A stretch of 64,000 nucleotides of DNA from Magnolia sinica. Its lineage: Eukaryota > Streptophyta > Magnoliopsida > Magnoliales > Magnoliaceae. The translations under genes and the position numbers were made by a program. Where the stretch lies: contig NC_080583.1 of NCBI RefSeq assembly GCF_029962835.1, positions 55,717,658-55,781,657 on the forward strand, in the 5' to 3' direction. The notes beneath the pieces were generated by a model. The model was not told where the DNA came from, ran no database searches, and worked only from the letters and a program-made list of their open reading frames with translations. Within the stretch, counting starts at the first letter, position 1. Every line of letters begins with the position of its first letter. Shown one piece after another: positions 22,377-34,654 of the stretch.

Positions 22377-23582
22377 GTTGAGATGGCGGGATGGATTTCT
22401 CACAAACATCACAATAGGCCCCACCGTGTCCATTCTTACAAAATGAGTGGACGATGATGAGATTCCCATAGCATAGTTCAACGTTTTTAAAACGGTGGTA
22501 ACTTTTCAACGGCGCTTGTGGTATGGTCATACAAACATTTAAAACCTAAAAATCACATTGAGAAGATCATAATCAGCTTTTTATTGGATTTTGGACTAGT
22601 AACTTTTACTTTAACCATCCATTGGATGTTTATGATTGCTTGATCAGCGTGATTTTATAGATAGGATGCACTACAACTTGGATAATTTGTACAAATCGCA
22701 CATGAATGTTTTATGGAAGGATCACTTCCATTGAGATTTTGTACTGGGTGGAGTACCGCAGGCTGAATGGATGGTAGACAACATGGGGCATGGTCATATG
22801 TACGCTAAACAAACCATCCATCTGGTAGTGGGCCACTGTAAAGATAATCAGGTGCAAACATAAAGTCAATCTACTAATTATATACTAAACAATTTGCAAA
22901 AACCTTGCCAATTTCTTCCCTCTTGTGTGAATTTTGTCTATTTCTCGGCTACAGCATCTTTAAAAGGCAAACCATAAAGTCCTGGGAAAGAGCACAGGCA
23001 ACTAAAGGATGCTATTGAGAAGAACTAAAAGCCGGGTTACAGGGAAAGCATGATGCAGGTGGGCAAGGTGAGAATGTGGATGAGAACGTTAAGTCCAACC
23101 AATTGGACCATAATTTACAATCCACCCCCGCAAATAACTTCCAACCTATCATGTTCTCGCAACACCCAACCCTTCCATTTGGTTGTGCCCCACATGAAGA
23201 TCACCTTGGGCAAAAATCAGGTGAGCCACTCCAAAGTAAATAATGTTATTTTGGTTATGGAAAATGCAAGGGCTAACTTCATTTTAAACGTTTGGGTCAT
23301 AACAGACAAGCGTTCCCTTTAGATAACAAGAAGCTTGCTGAGCTGGCAAACAAGACATTCCTTAAGTGATAAACCTCATCCTTGGAGAGGACAACTGCCA
23401 AACATCTTCGAGACATTCCCTGAGCATTCAGATTTTAATCCCCCTTTAAATGCCCTGTGGAGTCGGGTTTAACATCTCTGGAAAAATTTCAAGTGCCTCT
23501 CTGCACGAGGTTCAAAGTGAATGTATTAGAGAACAAGGTTTGTCCCACCTTTTTAACTTTTGCACTTAATGTTGGAAGTAAG
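22377..23582. other. Intergenic, no recognised gene
   Basis: Scattered MITE-like words are present (ATAGGCCCCACCGTGTCCAT at about 22412; CAAACCATCCATCTGGTAGT at 22810), but I could not define element ends. No coding motif is visible on either strand. Confidence 0.5.
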
Positions 23583-23715
23583 AGGCCCTGTTTGGCAGAT
23601 CGCCTCAAAATGACTACATCTCATTTTAGTTTACACTAATTATGTATTAGAGAGATTCTAATACATAATTACTGTTAAAATATAAACTCATTATGTATTA
23701 GAAAACACAGGGCCT
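23583..23715. mobile_element. Small MITE (133 bp)
   Basis: The ends AGGCCCTGTTTGG and AAAACACAGGGCCT are inverted repeats with one or two mismatches. The interior holds the palindrome AATTATGTATTAGA...TCTAATACATAATT. No convincing target duplication is visible. Confidence 0.55.
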
Positions 23716-24232
23716 TTGCCTATCAAGACATCTGTCTTTGACACTCGTGAGCCAGGAAATAAAGGTTTTTTAATTACCTGAAGCATTTGTCTATGTTGTA
23801 TTCATTTTGTAACAGACTAACAGTATTAAATAAACTCATATTTCCTATAAACTTCATACTAACTATTCAAGCTGGCATACTCAAGAAACCCTTACAAACT
23901 TCATCTCCTTCCAGAAACTTACCACTTGAACTCTACAATTGTTCTAGTAAGTTTTTCCTTGCATGTCCAAGGTAAAAAGACACTACAAAACAATTTGGAA
24001 GGAGATGAATAGTATTAAGAAACTCAATAACTATACTAAATAATCAATCTTCCTGTTACACTTCAGTTACTTCCAAGTTTAAAGAGAAGATATTAAAATC
24101 AAACAAGACCTTCAAATCAACCTCCTTACTGCTAACATGCAACTCAAAGCTAGGTAAGTTTCTCTCTCTAATCTTCGCTGCGCCTTCTACGTTCGATTGT
24201 TCTTGTGATTATCTCAAACTCCATGGACTAGC

Positions 24233-25264
24233 CCCATTTATAATTGATTTTTTTAAAGGGTATTTATAGGTGAACTGTCCGCCTAAGATTCTTCCAAACC
24301 ATTTAAGGGCAATCAAATGGTTGCTTAACCAGTCCTCGATGAATCATCGATAGTTCTCTCACCAACTCCTACATTAGCAAGAATAGAAGCACCTTGCTTA
24401 CCCAGTCCTTGATGAATCATCCATAGTTCTCTCCCCGACTCCTGCATTAGGAAGAATAGAAGCACCTAGCTACTTCTAATTAGTTATTACCTAATCAAGA
24501 AGCTTTTGTCATGTCAACTCAGCTCATGTGCATGCTACACAAATGGTAAATTCACGTGTATGTATAATGTTGGCACTCACATCCATCAACTTGCACTCCA
24601 TCTATTCCATGTGCACATTGATCTCTTCATCCCACCAGTCCCCCTTTTCTCGACACTCATCGCACCAATCTCCTTAGTTATTAGGTATCAATCAATCTCT
24701 TGCAATCCACATTATCGACCTCAACATTAATCATTCCTACTAGAAGGCCCATTTATAATTGATTTTTTTTAAGGGTATTTATAGGTGAACTGTCCACCTA
24801 AGATTCTTCCAAACCATTTAAGGGCAATCAAATGGTTGCTTAACCAGTCCTCGATGAATCATCGATAGTTTTCTCACCAACTCCTACATTAGCATGAATA
24901 GAAGCACCTTGCTTACACAGTCCTTGATGAATCATCCCATAGTTCTCTCCCCAACTCCTACATTAGGGAAGAATAGAAGCACCTAGCTACTTCTAATTAG
25001 TTATTACCTAATCAAGAAGCTTTTGTCATGTCAACTCAGCTCATGTGCATGCTACACAAATGGTAAATTCACGTGTATGTATACTGTTGGCCCCCACATC
25101 CATCAACTTGTACTCCATCTATTCCATGTGCACGGTGATCTCTTCATCCCACCAGTCCCCCTTTTGTTGACACACATCGCACCAATCTCCTCAGTTATTA
25201 GGTATCAATCAATCTCTTGCAATCCACATTATCGAACCCAACATTAATCATCCCTACTAGAAGG
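24233..25264. repeat. Tandem duplication, 515-bp unit, two copies
   Basis: CCCATTTATAATTGATTTTT begins both copies (24233 and 24748), and both run through CTAATCAAGAAGCTTTTGTC to CTACTAGAAGGC with few differences. Each copy contains an inner pair of about 77-bp repeats (CAGTCCTCGATGAATCATCG / CAGTCCTTGATGAATCATCC, each followed by AGAATAGAAGCACC). Similar 74-codon open frames occur in both copies (24506 and 25023), but nothing else suggests coding. Confidence 0.9.
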
Positions 25265-26345
25265 CAACCATACCAATCCACCTATATGAATTGGGTACAC
25301 AGCAGAGGTGCATCAACTATAACGAGAGTAGATAACTATGAGAGATGTCACAAATATAACCAACACCAAGAAACATCATATCCTGATGGCACAAGGAGCA
25401 GACCTGGTGCACGAGACCACTCAGGTTATAACTGAGGCGCTAGCTAAGGCTTTCATGCATAAATCCAATGGCAAGATCCCTGACATGCAAATAAAGTTTG
25501 ATAGATATCGGATATCTGCTAGATGCTCTATCAAGGATCACGTTTGGAAGATGGAGCAGTTGGGACAGAACTCCGTTGCGGGAAACCAATGATAAACAGT
25601 AAATCATTTGTATGTTTAGGTTCTTGGGCTTTACCAAAAGAAGATTGTAAACCATGAACTATAGGGACCTTAGCTTAATCGTTATCTCAAGAAGGTCATA
25701 AAGCTTAATCACCTCCACCTCAAAAAAGATCAAGCAAAATGTATAGAGACCTTGCTCACTACTCAAAACATGAGGTTCAAGGTACGGTATTGTGTTGGTA
25801 GAGTAAGTGCGGAGTCCCAACGCACTAAAGAGAAGATCAAGAAAGTGGCCTAGAAAAAGATGAGCTAAAACAGGTTGAATATCCTAAACATAATTCTGCA
25901 AAACCACAAAAATCTATGGAGAAGCCGAAGCAGGAGAATGAACCTAGGTGTACCAAATCTTCCAGGCATTCTGCTGGGTGCAACCCAAGAGAAAGTAAGA
26001 TGTACACAGGTGGCCACCTCAAATAAGGGGTAGCTTGGACGTTTAAATACCCATTAAGGGTAGCAACAATTAAGTGGGATCATATAAACCAACTTTTAAC
26101 ACATTTTTCCCTTCTATTTTGGACCAAAGCCAAAATACCTCCTCTTCCAAAATTCTATATATTTTCAAGAACTCATTGAATCTTTTTAGTTTCCTTGATT
26201 TCTTTCTTCTATTGGTAATGTCAAATAACCACACGTTAGGCTTTGATGTCTTCATTTATTATTAATTTGGGGAATATATGGTTTGGTGCATAACTTGCTT
26301 AATTGCCTTAGCTTTTATTTTTGACCTCCTACAATATTTAAATGG
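25265..26345. other. Unassigned intergenic sequence
   Basis: An 84-codon open frame at 25338-25592 has no motif I recognise. The rest is interrupted in all frames. It may be old transposon sequence, but I cannot support a name. Confidence 0.4.
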
Positions 26346-26348
26346 TTA

Positions 26349-27106
26349 TGAAATATGGTTTGATTCATTTGAACCATCACAGAACAGTCGTGGACCCATA
26401 ATCATGATTTGATTCACTTCAATGGTTTTTAATTATGATCTTATTCCTTTTAATGGTTTATGTAGAATCTGAATGGTTAATTGACGATCTTTATTCACTG
26501 GAATGTTTGGTATCAAACCCTCGAAGTGTCTAATATATGCAACAATCTTAAAACTAGCTCTATTTGTTTGTGTTAAAATTAGCTCTAGAGCTAAGGCTAT
26601 TAAAACAGTCGCTGTTTATAATGAGTATCATGTATGATATTGAAGACGTTAAAATAGAAAATAAGTGGGTTCAGATCTCCTTGTGTGAGCCTAGTGTCAC
26701 CTAGTGCCTCGAGTGTTCTGGGGGCCCTTACAGCTTTATGGTTCGGAAATATGGTTTGATTAATTTGATGGTCATAGACTCGTAATCATGGCATGATTCA
26801 TTTGAATGGACTTTAATTATGATTTTATTCATTTATGGTTCTGTTTAATTTGAATGGTTAATTGGGATGATTAGTTTATTCTCTAGAATGTTTGCTGTCA
26901 TATTATTGGTGTCTAAGGTACGTGCTAACTTTAAAATTATTCTATTTCCTTGCGTTAAAATTAGTTCTAGAGCTAAGGTTAGTAAAAACAGTCGATGTGT
27001 AAAATGGTATCATGTGTGATAGCAGAGGCATTATGTGCTCGGAATCTCCAACCGTGATTCTAGGTTTAACCTAGTGCCTCGAGCATTCCAAGGGCCCTTA
27101 CACTTG
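26349..27106. repeat. Diverged tandem duplication, ~397-bp unit
   Basis: GAAATATGGTTTGATTCATT at 26349 recurs as GAAATATGGTTTGATTAATT at about 26746. Both copies continue through TTAGCTCTAGAGCTAAGG / TTAGTTCTAGAGCTAAGG, AACAGTCG, and CACCTAGTGCCTCGAG to GGGCCCTTACA. The copies differ by many substitutions and small indels, so the duplication is older than the 515-bp one. Confidence 0.8.
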
Positions 27107-27299
27107 AGTGCACCTAGCGCCTTTCATGTCAGACCTCTTTGAGACAACATTTTTAAAATTTAAAGACTTGTCTCCAGCAAAAAGCTTCACACTCTCCTCT
27201 CATCATTTACCAAAATGGCATAAATTACAATTATAAGGGAGTCATGTATAAATTTTCAGGCAGCCAAACGAGCAGAGGGGAAGAAAAGAGGGGAAGAAA

Positions 27300-29050
27300 A
27301 GAGACGAGGCAAGAGGGCAGAGAGCTTCTTTGAGCAAAAGGTCGGGGGAGCTCTTAGAACTTCTCCTGGGAAGGAATGCTCTGAAGATAAGTGAGAGGAA
27401 AAGGGTGTGCCAGTGGGGAAAGAGAAGGGTAAGGAGATTGAGGGAAGTGGATGTACAGTTGGTGGGGGAAATAAGAAAGATGATGAAGAACAGAATGGGT
27501 GGGTTTTGGGTAGGGAGTAAGAGGGGTCATGGAGGGGGAAAGAAGGGGAGGACAGAGTTCATCCTAAATGAGATCCTGACGTTATTTGTCAAGGGATAGC
27601 CACATGGCTGGTAGCCTACAATGTTTTAAATATCGACGATATCGGCCGATATATCCCACGATATATCTTGTATCTCACCTGTGAGATACGAAACGCACAG
27701 GTAGTGCGATATATCCCGCATGTTCGATCTAGTGAGCATTTTCGAATTTTGATAAAAAAATTTTCTGTAAATCATGTTAAATTAGTGTCAAATTGATACA
27801 AATCCATGATTTTTCATGTTTTGCATGACAAATTATGGATTGGGAGCTTCGATTTTGAGATTTGGAGGAGATGGGCCGAGTTGTGAAAATTTGAAAAAAA
27901 AAAAAATCGAAATTTTCCAATTTCTCGCAAATTGTTTGCAATCTATGTCCAAACTAAACATGTAGCCTAATATAGCGATTCTTCTTTTGCTTTTGTATGT
28001 ATTGCTTGTGTTTCCACAAGTCTTCTTACATTTATAAATTATATGAATAGACATTGAATATACTTGCATAAATTCAATTAGGCAACGCATAGATTAGGAC
28101 CCCGTACAAAGAAAACCTATTATGTGTACTTGTTTTTTGTAATGTTTTGATTTATAAATGTGAATTGATGTCTTTTTTAACAATCATTGAAGTTTCATTC
28201 AAAAATTCGACCAATTTCCTAATGTTTCCCCATGTTTCCAACAACAGCAATACATTACATGATGCAACCGATATATCCCATGTGATAACCAATACATATC
28301 CGTATCCCAAGAATGCGATACGTAACGCGATACCGTTATTTCGAACACTGGTAGCCTATTAACTTTTCTAGGATCTTTGGCAAGGCATGGGAGGCAGTGG
28401 AGGTGGTTATTCCTCATTATCAAGGGTCTGGAGATCCCCGCGGGTTTGTGTTTGTTTGCATGTGAACAGAGGAATTGGAGGAAGCCATAGAGCTTTTGAA
28501 CAGGGAAAGCTTCGCTGGGAGGAAGATGTTGGTGCATAGGGCAAAAGTTGGCCCTAAGGTGGTGAATCAAGAGGAAAGGGCGAAAGCTGGTAGGAAAGGG
28601 GATTTCAGGAAGCCGGGGAAGCTATAGTTAGAGAGAATGAATGGGGGGGGGGGGTGCGCTCTTCCGATCAAGAAGGTGTGGAAAGAAGCTCAGGAAAGAC
28701 TGTGTTGGGGGGTGAGACCTAGATCCTTCAAGGAAGTAATAGGGATCCCCCCACTCTCATATAGAAGCAGATGTAGCAGCAAGGGGAGAAGAGACGATGT
28801 GCATAAAGAATCGATGGGTCTATAGGTTAGACTCAGTATTGGAGCTGGTGGTCTGTGTTGATCCAGAGGTGGAAGAGAAGTTGAAAGATTCTTTCCAGCG
28901 GTCGGTGATTGTAGAAACGAAGGAAGGGGCACGTCAATCCGAAATTGGAATCTGGCTTAAGTCTTGTTGCAGGTTGAAGAGGGGGACTTCAGGATTATAC
29001 CTCTGCAGGCTATCAAATTCTGGATATCAGCCAAACCAGGTACAAATATA
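27300..29050 (+). pseudogene. RRM-type (LINE ORF1-like) pseudogene split by a hAT insertion
   Basis: After the insertion at 27619-28350, the frame from 28369 reads FSRIFGKAWEAVEVVIPHYQ, GSGDPRGFVFV, a stop, then EELEEAIELLNRESFAGRK and MLVHRAKVGPK. This is the beta-strand pattern of an RNA-recognition motif (RNP1 close to RGFVFV) followed by a basic tail. Such RRMs open ORF1 of many plant LINEs. The upstream stretch 27330-27599 is open but rich in arginine and glycine, and the downstream part to about 29050 is interrupted. A 12-G run at 28643-28654 lies in the body. A decayed host RNA-binding gene is the alternative. Confidence 0.45.
27619..28350. mobile_element. hAT-like non-autonomous element, 732 bp
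   Basis: The perfect 8-bp duplication GTAGCCTA flanks it at 27611-27618 and 28351-28358. The ends CAATGTTTTAAATATCG and CGTTATTTCGAACACTG are imperfect inverted repeats of the CA(A/G)TGTT type known from hAT elements. The interior contains many GATATATC words (GATATCGGCCGATATATCCC near 27640) and no transposase. Confidence 0.85.
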
Positions 29051-29149
29051 GATCAGATGGTGGTGGCAGGGGTTATGTTTAATGACGGACCAATCATCTC
29101 TGTTTGCATAACACAATTTTCCTAAGAAAACAAGTTCTAACTCATCCTT

Positions 29150-29690
29150 ATGTTTCCTACAATTAATAAAGGGGCATGCTAGCCAAGCAGCATGAACCAC
29201 CATAAGGTTACCAGGCTCATGTGTGGCACATGTAATTTATATAACGTCCAACCTGCCCATCAAATGAATCACCTCAATAACTTCAGGGCCTAAAAATCAG
29301 CTTAATCCAAAACTCAGGTGGCCCACAACACAGGGAACAAGTTGGAAGGGTATGCCCAACCATGTTTTTCACTAAGGCCCATTTGAGTTGCATGACCTGA
29401 TTTTGGCCTGAACATTCATCCACGCCAAATGAAGGGTCTAAATGGCCTGGATTTCATATATACCAAACAGTGGGTCGCCACGCAAATCAGTGGTGGGCAT
29501 CCCCACCCAACTTGTTCTCTGTGTTCCGGCCCACCTGAGTTTTGGATCAGCCGGATTTTTGGGATCTAGGGGTTGCTTGGGGTGGATGCATATGATGGGC
29601 GGGTTGAATGTCATGCACACATCATGTGGGCCCCACATCAGCCAAATACCAACATAGCTTATGGCAGTACTGGTATCAGGGAGTGCACCA
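29150..29690. mobile_element. Degenerate foldback MITE
   Basis: AATCAGCTTAATCCAAAACT then CAGGTGGCCCACAACACAGG on the left is mirrored by GGCCCACCTGAGTTTTGGAT then CAGCCGGATTTTTGGG on the right. AACAAGTTGG... is likewise mirrored by CCCAACTTGTTC. The ends are not clear. Confidence 0.65.
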
Positions 29691-31626
29691 TGATTAGAAG
29701 AAAAAAAAAAAAAGATTAAATTTTTAGCTTTATTTCCTAAGCAAGAATCAAAAAAATTGATTTCTCATAAAACTCAAATGACTTAATACTAGTCTAATAA
29801 ACCAATAATCACTCAAATTAACTATGAAATGGTAAAATACACAAATGCCCTGTAGTAACTATTAAAATATTTCTCAAACAATGCATGCCCCTCCACAAAG
29901 AATGATTTAGATTAAAAAACAAAGAAACACTTACTAAGAGTTAAGACTTAAATCCTACCCCACATTCTAAAAATGACAAAAAACTGCTTAGGAACATGGA
30001 AAACCTTGGACATGAACTCTTAGGATCCTTCTCTTCCTTCCTTTGGGAAAATGAAAGGAACACATTTTTATTTTCTAAGGATTTACAAAAAAAAACATGT
30101 TAATCAATGTCGTCAGAAAACTGTGTTAAATCATTTTTCATGGAGATCTCGGGAAATGAGGGAAACCTTTTGACCATTTTGTTACCCTGTTCTCATCATT
30201 ATATATCTCCATCAAAGTTGAATATGATCCTCTATAAGCTGAAAGCCACCATGCATTGTGAATACTAACCATCTGAACTAACACTTTGTGGTTTGTTTGT
30301 AGTTTTCCACACATTCTCCCTGCTTTCTTTCATGAGGCCATGTCTGCCATGGTTCAAGTAGGCCATTCTCAAACAATAGATATGGAAATGAAAGCCAATC
30401 TCCATGTAAAATTGCACTGTGAACCAATCAGTAGAAATATGCTTCAGAATCCACAGTTTTCATTTTCCATAGGCACTTTTCTTTTTTCTTATTTTGTGTT
30501 TTCTCTATCCAAACACAACACATGGGAGAAAGGGAACCCATCATATCTAAATCTTATCTTCATTATCCGATTACCGTAGGACCAATTCCAAGATGCTTTA
30601 AAAAGTATATTCCTTATTGATCATCCAACTAGTTTACACCATCAGTGTCTCAGGTGGAACTTGAAGCACTGCTAAGTCCTATTGCACACAACAACCAATA
30701 AACTACATTTAACACGCCATGCAACAGTAACTTGTGCACAACAAGTCAACAACCTTTCGACTACATTAAACCCTTCTAATAAAAGGGCAACATAAAAATA
30801 AGAAACATAAATCATAAGGAATGCCTAAACAAGAAAACCCAAATCCCACTCGATTGAAACATTTTTTTTTTAAAAAATCCAACTGCTGTTATTGCTTCAT
30901 TGGAAGAGCCCAAAATTTGAGAAATGGCAAAAAAAAGAAAAGATGTTTGAGCATCACAACAAGGGAACCACTGAACCTCATCACATATCAAAACAGAAGA
31001 CACTAGAAACATCGCATGAGAACCAGTTACGAAATGTGAATATTGCAAGACTTAGCTCTTTAAGATCACACTACATGGGAATAATTGAGACTAACCCCAC
31101 AATGAATTGACTGAATGATTTCATATCTATAAGTCAAATGAAAAGAACAAGCAATACCTCTCTGTGTCATTCTTGACGCCCTTAAAAAATTACAATTTCA
31201 GGGGCAGTAAGCTTCAAATGATGCAACTTCAAAATCCATAATCTCAAGGAATCCACCATATAAATATGCAATTGTTCACACTTGTATTTGTCACTTCAAA
31301 TATCCGGAGCTACTTTCTATAGCTTTTGTTAACCAACCAACCAACTCATGGAAATAATTCTGGAACAGAAGTAAAAATGTGATGCGAGGGGTATATTAAG
31401 ACTACATGTGAATGATGTTGCTAAGCTCAAGTGTTCCTCTATATGAAGCTGCATGCACTAACCTTTCATTTCTTGGAAAAAATGATTGATTAAAATTGAG
31501 CAGAACAGAAAACTATTGAGTTGATAGTTAAGAACTAGAACATCAAATGGTTGATGTAACCTCTCCTCGCCAAAAGCATGAATTGTTTCTGGCTTCTCTA
31601 GGGATTAGATTAATCATAATCACCAT
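29691..31626. other. AT-rich intergenic DNA, no gene seen
   Basis: There is an A14 run at 29700-29714. The open frames present are short and without motifs. I found no inverted-repeat pair or RNA gene. Confidence 0.5.
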
Positions 31627-31960
31627 TTCTTTTTTGAAAATTAGGTGATATTTATTAAAGCAAATAGAAGGATTGCAACATAGGGAAGGAATCTCCAACC
31701 ACTAAAGATTGAAGAAAAGAGCCCTTTTTTACTATATCAGTAGCCAAATTTTCTCCCTAAAATTTTTATAAAAGGATAACAAGATGGACAGTTCATCTCT
31801 ATAATCTCTCCTCCATTGAATGCGAGAAGCCAACATTGAAATTACCAAAAAGGGATCTCAACAACAATAAAATTCCTTGGTTACTTCTCCAATTGGATGC
31901 CTATGAAATCAAACTCTTGAATCCCCTTCCACCAGAAATAGCCCAAATACTGATTCATTA
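31627..31960 (-). mobile_element. Possible LINE 3' end
   Basis: On the minus strand the end reads CTATTTGCTTTAATAAATAT, a short spacer and an interrupted A run. This resembles the common plant LINE terminus (TTTGCTTTAATAAA...CAAAAAA). Upstream coding is not recognisable, so the call rests on this tail only. Confidence 0.35.
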
Positions 31961-33146
31961 GCCAACTTCTTGCCAACTAAGACTGTAAGTTCCAGCTTCA
32001 CTCAACTTGCCAACCTCAGAAGGAGCTTAAAAGAACTACTTATGCTTTTCCCTTATCAATTAATAACATTCTGCCCATCCTGGAATTCCACAAATTGTCT
32101 ATTGAACTTTGTCACATTTAGATGGGCTACATATATGCTAAACATGGACTGTTGGCAGTTAAGGTTAAACTGCCATTATCTTTTAAATGTGTTGTCAGTT
32201 GACATGACCAGCTTCATTTTTGGGTCACCACAGATGAGCGCTTGGATGTCCCCATGCATGCCAAACTGCTCACCGTGGTGTATAGGTGCACGCGGAAAGC
32301 TATGTAGGGGTTAGCAAGTGACCAAAAGCTATGCCTGTCTGCTAGTCTACCACAACATTTTTTGGGGACAAGGAAGATTGCATTCTCCTTTTCCTCATAC
32401 GGTAACAGAAATATCAGTATAGGCAAGGCTGCAATCTATCAAACAGTAGCTACTCATCTCTCTCTTCGACACATACATTCACCGCATATCAGGTACTGAA
32501 GATATCTTTCCTCAACTCATATTAGTACAATATATTGTGGGTTCTAGGAACCACATTCTCAAGGTGACAATTCAACAAGAAGGGAAGAACACAACCTATT
32601 ATAACAGCCATATGTAGCTTGCCATTTGCAAATGTCAACTAGAAACGTACCCCTATTTCTATTCTTTAAGTAGTCTCTCAACTTGTATTCAGCTCTCCAT
32701 CTACACTATGAAATTGCACGAGTAAACAAATCCAAAGAAGTAGAAGCGACAACCAAAACCATACCACAGGGAGATAATGGTAAGATGCTCACAACAGCAC
32801 CCAAGAAAGAAGAAATGTAATATCATAATGCAGTACGAGCAGAAAATCAACTTGTTTCTGGGCTCGCCCCAAGATATAGGAAAAGAAATAGGGAGAAATA
32901 ACATGAATGGAGCACACCCCTATCGTTATCACCTAGATACGAGGCAACTACCACTAAAATCTCTTGATTTAAAACAAATGCTAAAATCCCAACCAAAACT
33001 AAACGAATCCTATGCCATGAAAAGAACAATTTTAATGTCTAATCCAGCAGGCAAAAAGAGAAAAAGAGAGAGTGTAGAAAACCTCCTCCACCTTTCTCAT
33101 TGTACTCTTCTTCTGTGTATACTTTATCTTTTCCTCTCTCTGCAAT
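31961..33146. other. 3' flank of RPS16, no further gene seen
   Basis: The open frames here are short and lack motifs. The part from 33146 down to about 32800 probably contains the RPS16 3' untranslated region, but I cannot fix a poly(A) site. Confidence 0.45.
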
Positions 33147-33581
33147 CTAACGGTAGGATTTCTGGAACCGAGCACGGGCGCCACGTCCTCCGAATTTCTT
33201 AGGTTCGCAGCGGCGTGGGTCAGCGACAAGTAGAGTGCGGTCGTACCTGACAAGGATGTCCTTGATCTCCTTCTTGGACAGCTCGTCGACGTACTTCTGG
33301 TAGTAGGCAACGAGAGCCTTGGCTATGCTCTGACGGATTGCGTAGATCTGCGAGGTGTGGCCACCGCCCCTAACACGGATCCTCATGTCGACGCCCGCGA
33401 ACCGCTGCCTTCCGAGGAGGAGGATGGGCTCGTAGGCCTTGTAGCGGAGGATCTCGGGCTCCACTAGCTCGATCGGGCAGCCGTTAATCTTGATCAAGCC
33501 CCTCCCGCGCTTGCAGTGGGTCACCGCCACAGCCGTTTTCTTGCGCCCGAAGCACTGGACCGATTCCACGGCAGCGGCCAT
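33147..33581 (-). CDS. RPS16: 40S ribosomal protein S16 (uS9)
   Basis: This encodes a cytosolic small-subunit ribosomal protein of the universal uS9 family. It sits in the head of the 40S subunit, and its C-terminal tail reaches the P-site tRNA. The 144-residue product starts [20 protein letters not shown], has the conserved core [35 protein letters not shown] and YQKYVDE, and ends [20 protein letters not shown] then KSYR. The complete KSYR tail and a length close to that of other plant copies show an intact protein. There is one exon, as usual for plant S16 genes, with stop TAG at 33149-33147. The start is fixed by the conserved N terminus. GC content is high relative to the flanks. A telo-box and a MITE lie 117 bp and 131 bp upstream. 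Confidence 0.97.
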   Translation of the reverse strand: MAAAVESVQCFGRKKTAVAVTHCKRGRGLIKINGCPIELVEPEILRYKAYEPILLLGRQRFAGVDMRIRVRGGGHTSQIYAIRQSIAKALVAYYQKYVDELSKKEIKDILVRYDRTLLVADPRRCEPKKFGGRGARARFQKSYR

Positions 33582-33697
33582 CTCTCTTTCTTCCCCTATT
33601 GGATGGAATGGCTGGCCGTAGCAAGAACAAAGGAACGAAGATGACGATGCGAGGGTTTTCTTTTCTAGTTATCCCCGCTGCTGCGTTGATATGGAGC

Positions 33698-33705
33698 TAG
33701 GGTTT
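33698..33705 (-). promoter_or_regulatory. Telo-box upstream of RPS16
   Basis: The minus strand reads AAACCCTA within CCTAAAAACCCTAGCTCC, 117 bp before the start codon. Telo-boxes (AAACCCTA) are a known element of plant ribosomal-protein promoters, binding Myb/Pur-alpha-type factors for coordinated expression in dividing cells. A related AAAACCCTCG lies at about 33650-33659. Confidence 0.7.
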
Positions 33706-33711
33706 TTAGGA

Positions 33712-34073
33712 ACGCGGATTGCGTCCTAGCCCCGCCGGTCTCTAGCAACGAACGGGCAGTTCTGCGGCGGGCCCACCATGATGTATCTGTTTAATCCACG
33801 CCGGCCATCTCTTCTATCAAATCATTTTAAGGCATTTGCACAAAAATGAGGTAGATCCAACGCTCAAGTATACCACACCAAATAATAAACTTGGTTGCAT
33901 TAAATGTAAGAGTCTATCTATTGTGTGGTCCACTTGATCGTTGGATCTGCCTCATTTTTGTGCTCATATCTTAGAAGAGGTGGACGGCGTGGATAAACAA
34001 CATCACAGTGGGCCCTCCAACAAAACTGCCCATTGGCGGCTAGGGACGGGCAGGGGTAGGATGCAATCCGCGT
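33712..34073. mobile_element. 362-bp foldback MITE in the RPS16 promoter region
   Basis: The ends ACGCGGATTGCGTCCTA and TAGGATGCAATCCGCGT are inverted repeats. Inside, AATGAGGTAGATCCAACGCT (left) pairs with GTTGGATCTGCCTCATTTTT (right). It belongs to the same family as 56735-57257 and 59113-59632 but is shorter. I saw no clear target duplication. Confidence 0.85.
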
Positions 34074-34079
34074 CCCCTG

Positions 34080-34430
34080 GGCGCGCCCTCTTTTTGGGCG
34101 TGGATCGGGTGCCCGCCAGAATCACCTACAGATGGACGGTCCTGTCAGGGGATTCGTGGGGCCCACCATAATGTATGTGGTCTATCTATTCCGTCTATTC
34201 ATTTTAATTCATAATTTTTATGCAGAGGTAAATTGAATGCCCAAGTGAACCACAACATAGAGGAAGTAGATGTGATTTAATCTTCAATATTTCCTACCTT
34301 ATGGTCTAAGACTTTCATCGACTCCATTTTTTTTTATTAAGATGCCCTAAAATAATATTTCAAAACATATGGACGAATTAGATAGAACACATATATTATG
34401 GTGGGAGTCTCTTATGGGAGCGTCAATTTC
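34080..34430. mobile_element. Second, degenerate MITE-core copy
   Basis: GTGGGGCCCACCATAATGTA at 34157 and ACACATATATTATGGTGGGA at about 34389 are mirrored, with the MITE-type words ATTGAATGCCCAAGTGAACC between. The ends are not defined. Confidence 0.55.
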
Positions 34431-34654
34431 TAATTATGTGAAGGTGCTGTAGTTTAGCTATGGATGAAACCGTACTAATATAGCTACGGTTGGTTGATTA
34501 GGTAGCAAAATGCTAACATAGTCCATGGCCTTTTCTCATTTTTTTGGTAGTAGTCCGTGCTTCCGAGGATGATTATATTACCTTACCGAGATCCCTTGAA
34601 TTTTGGCCATGAAATGCATGTACTAGGCATGGTATTGAAATATGTGATTTGGAT

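Noticed and set aside
24506-25247. Pair of similar 74-codon open frames
   Set aside because: They are conserved only because the DNA is tandemly duplicated; no start context, motif or homology is evident.
32777-33202. 141-codon plus-strand frame overlapping the RPS16 3' end
   Set aside because: It is antisense to the RPS16 end and 3' flank, with no motif.
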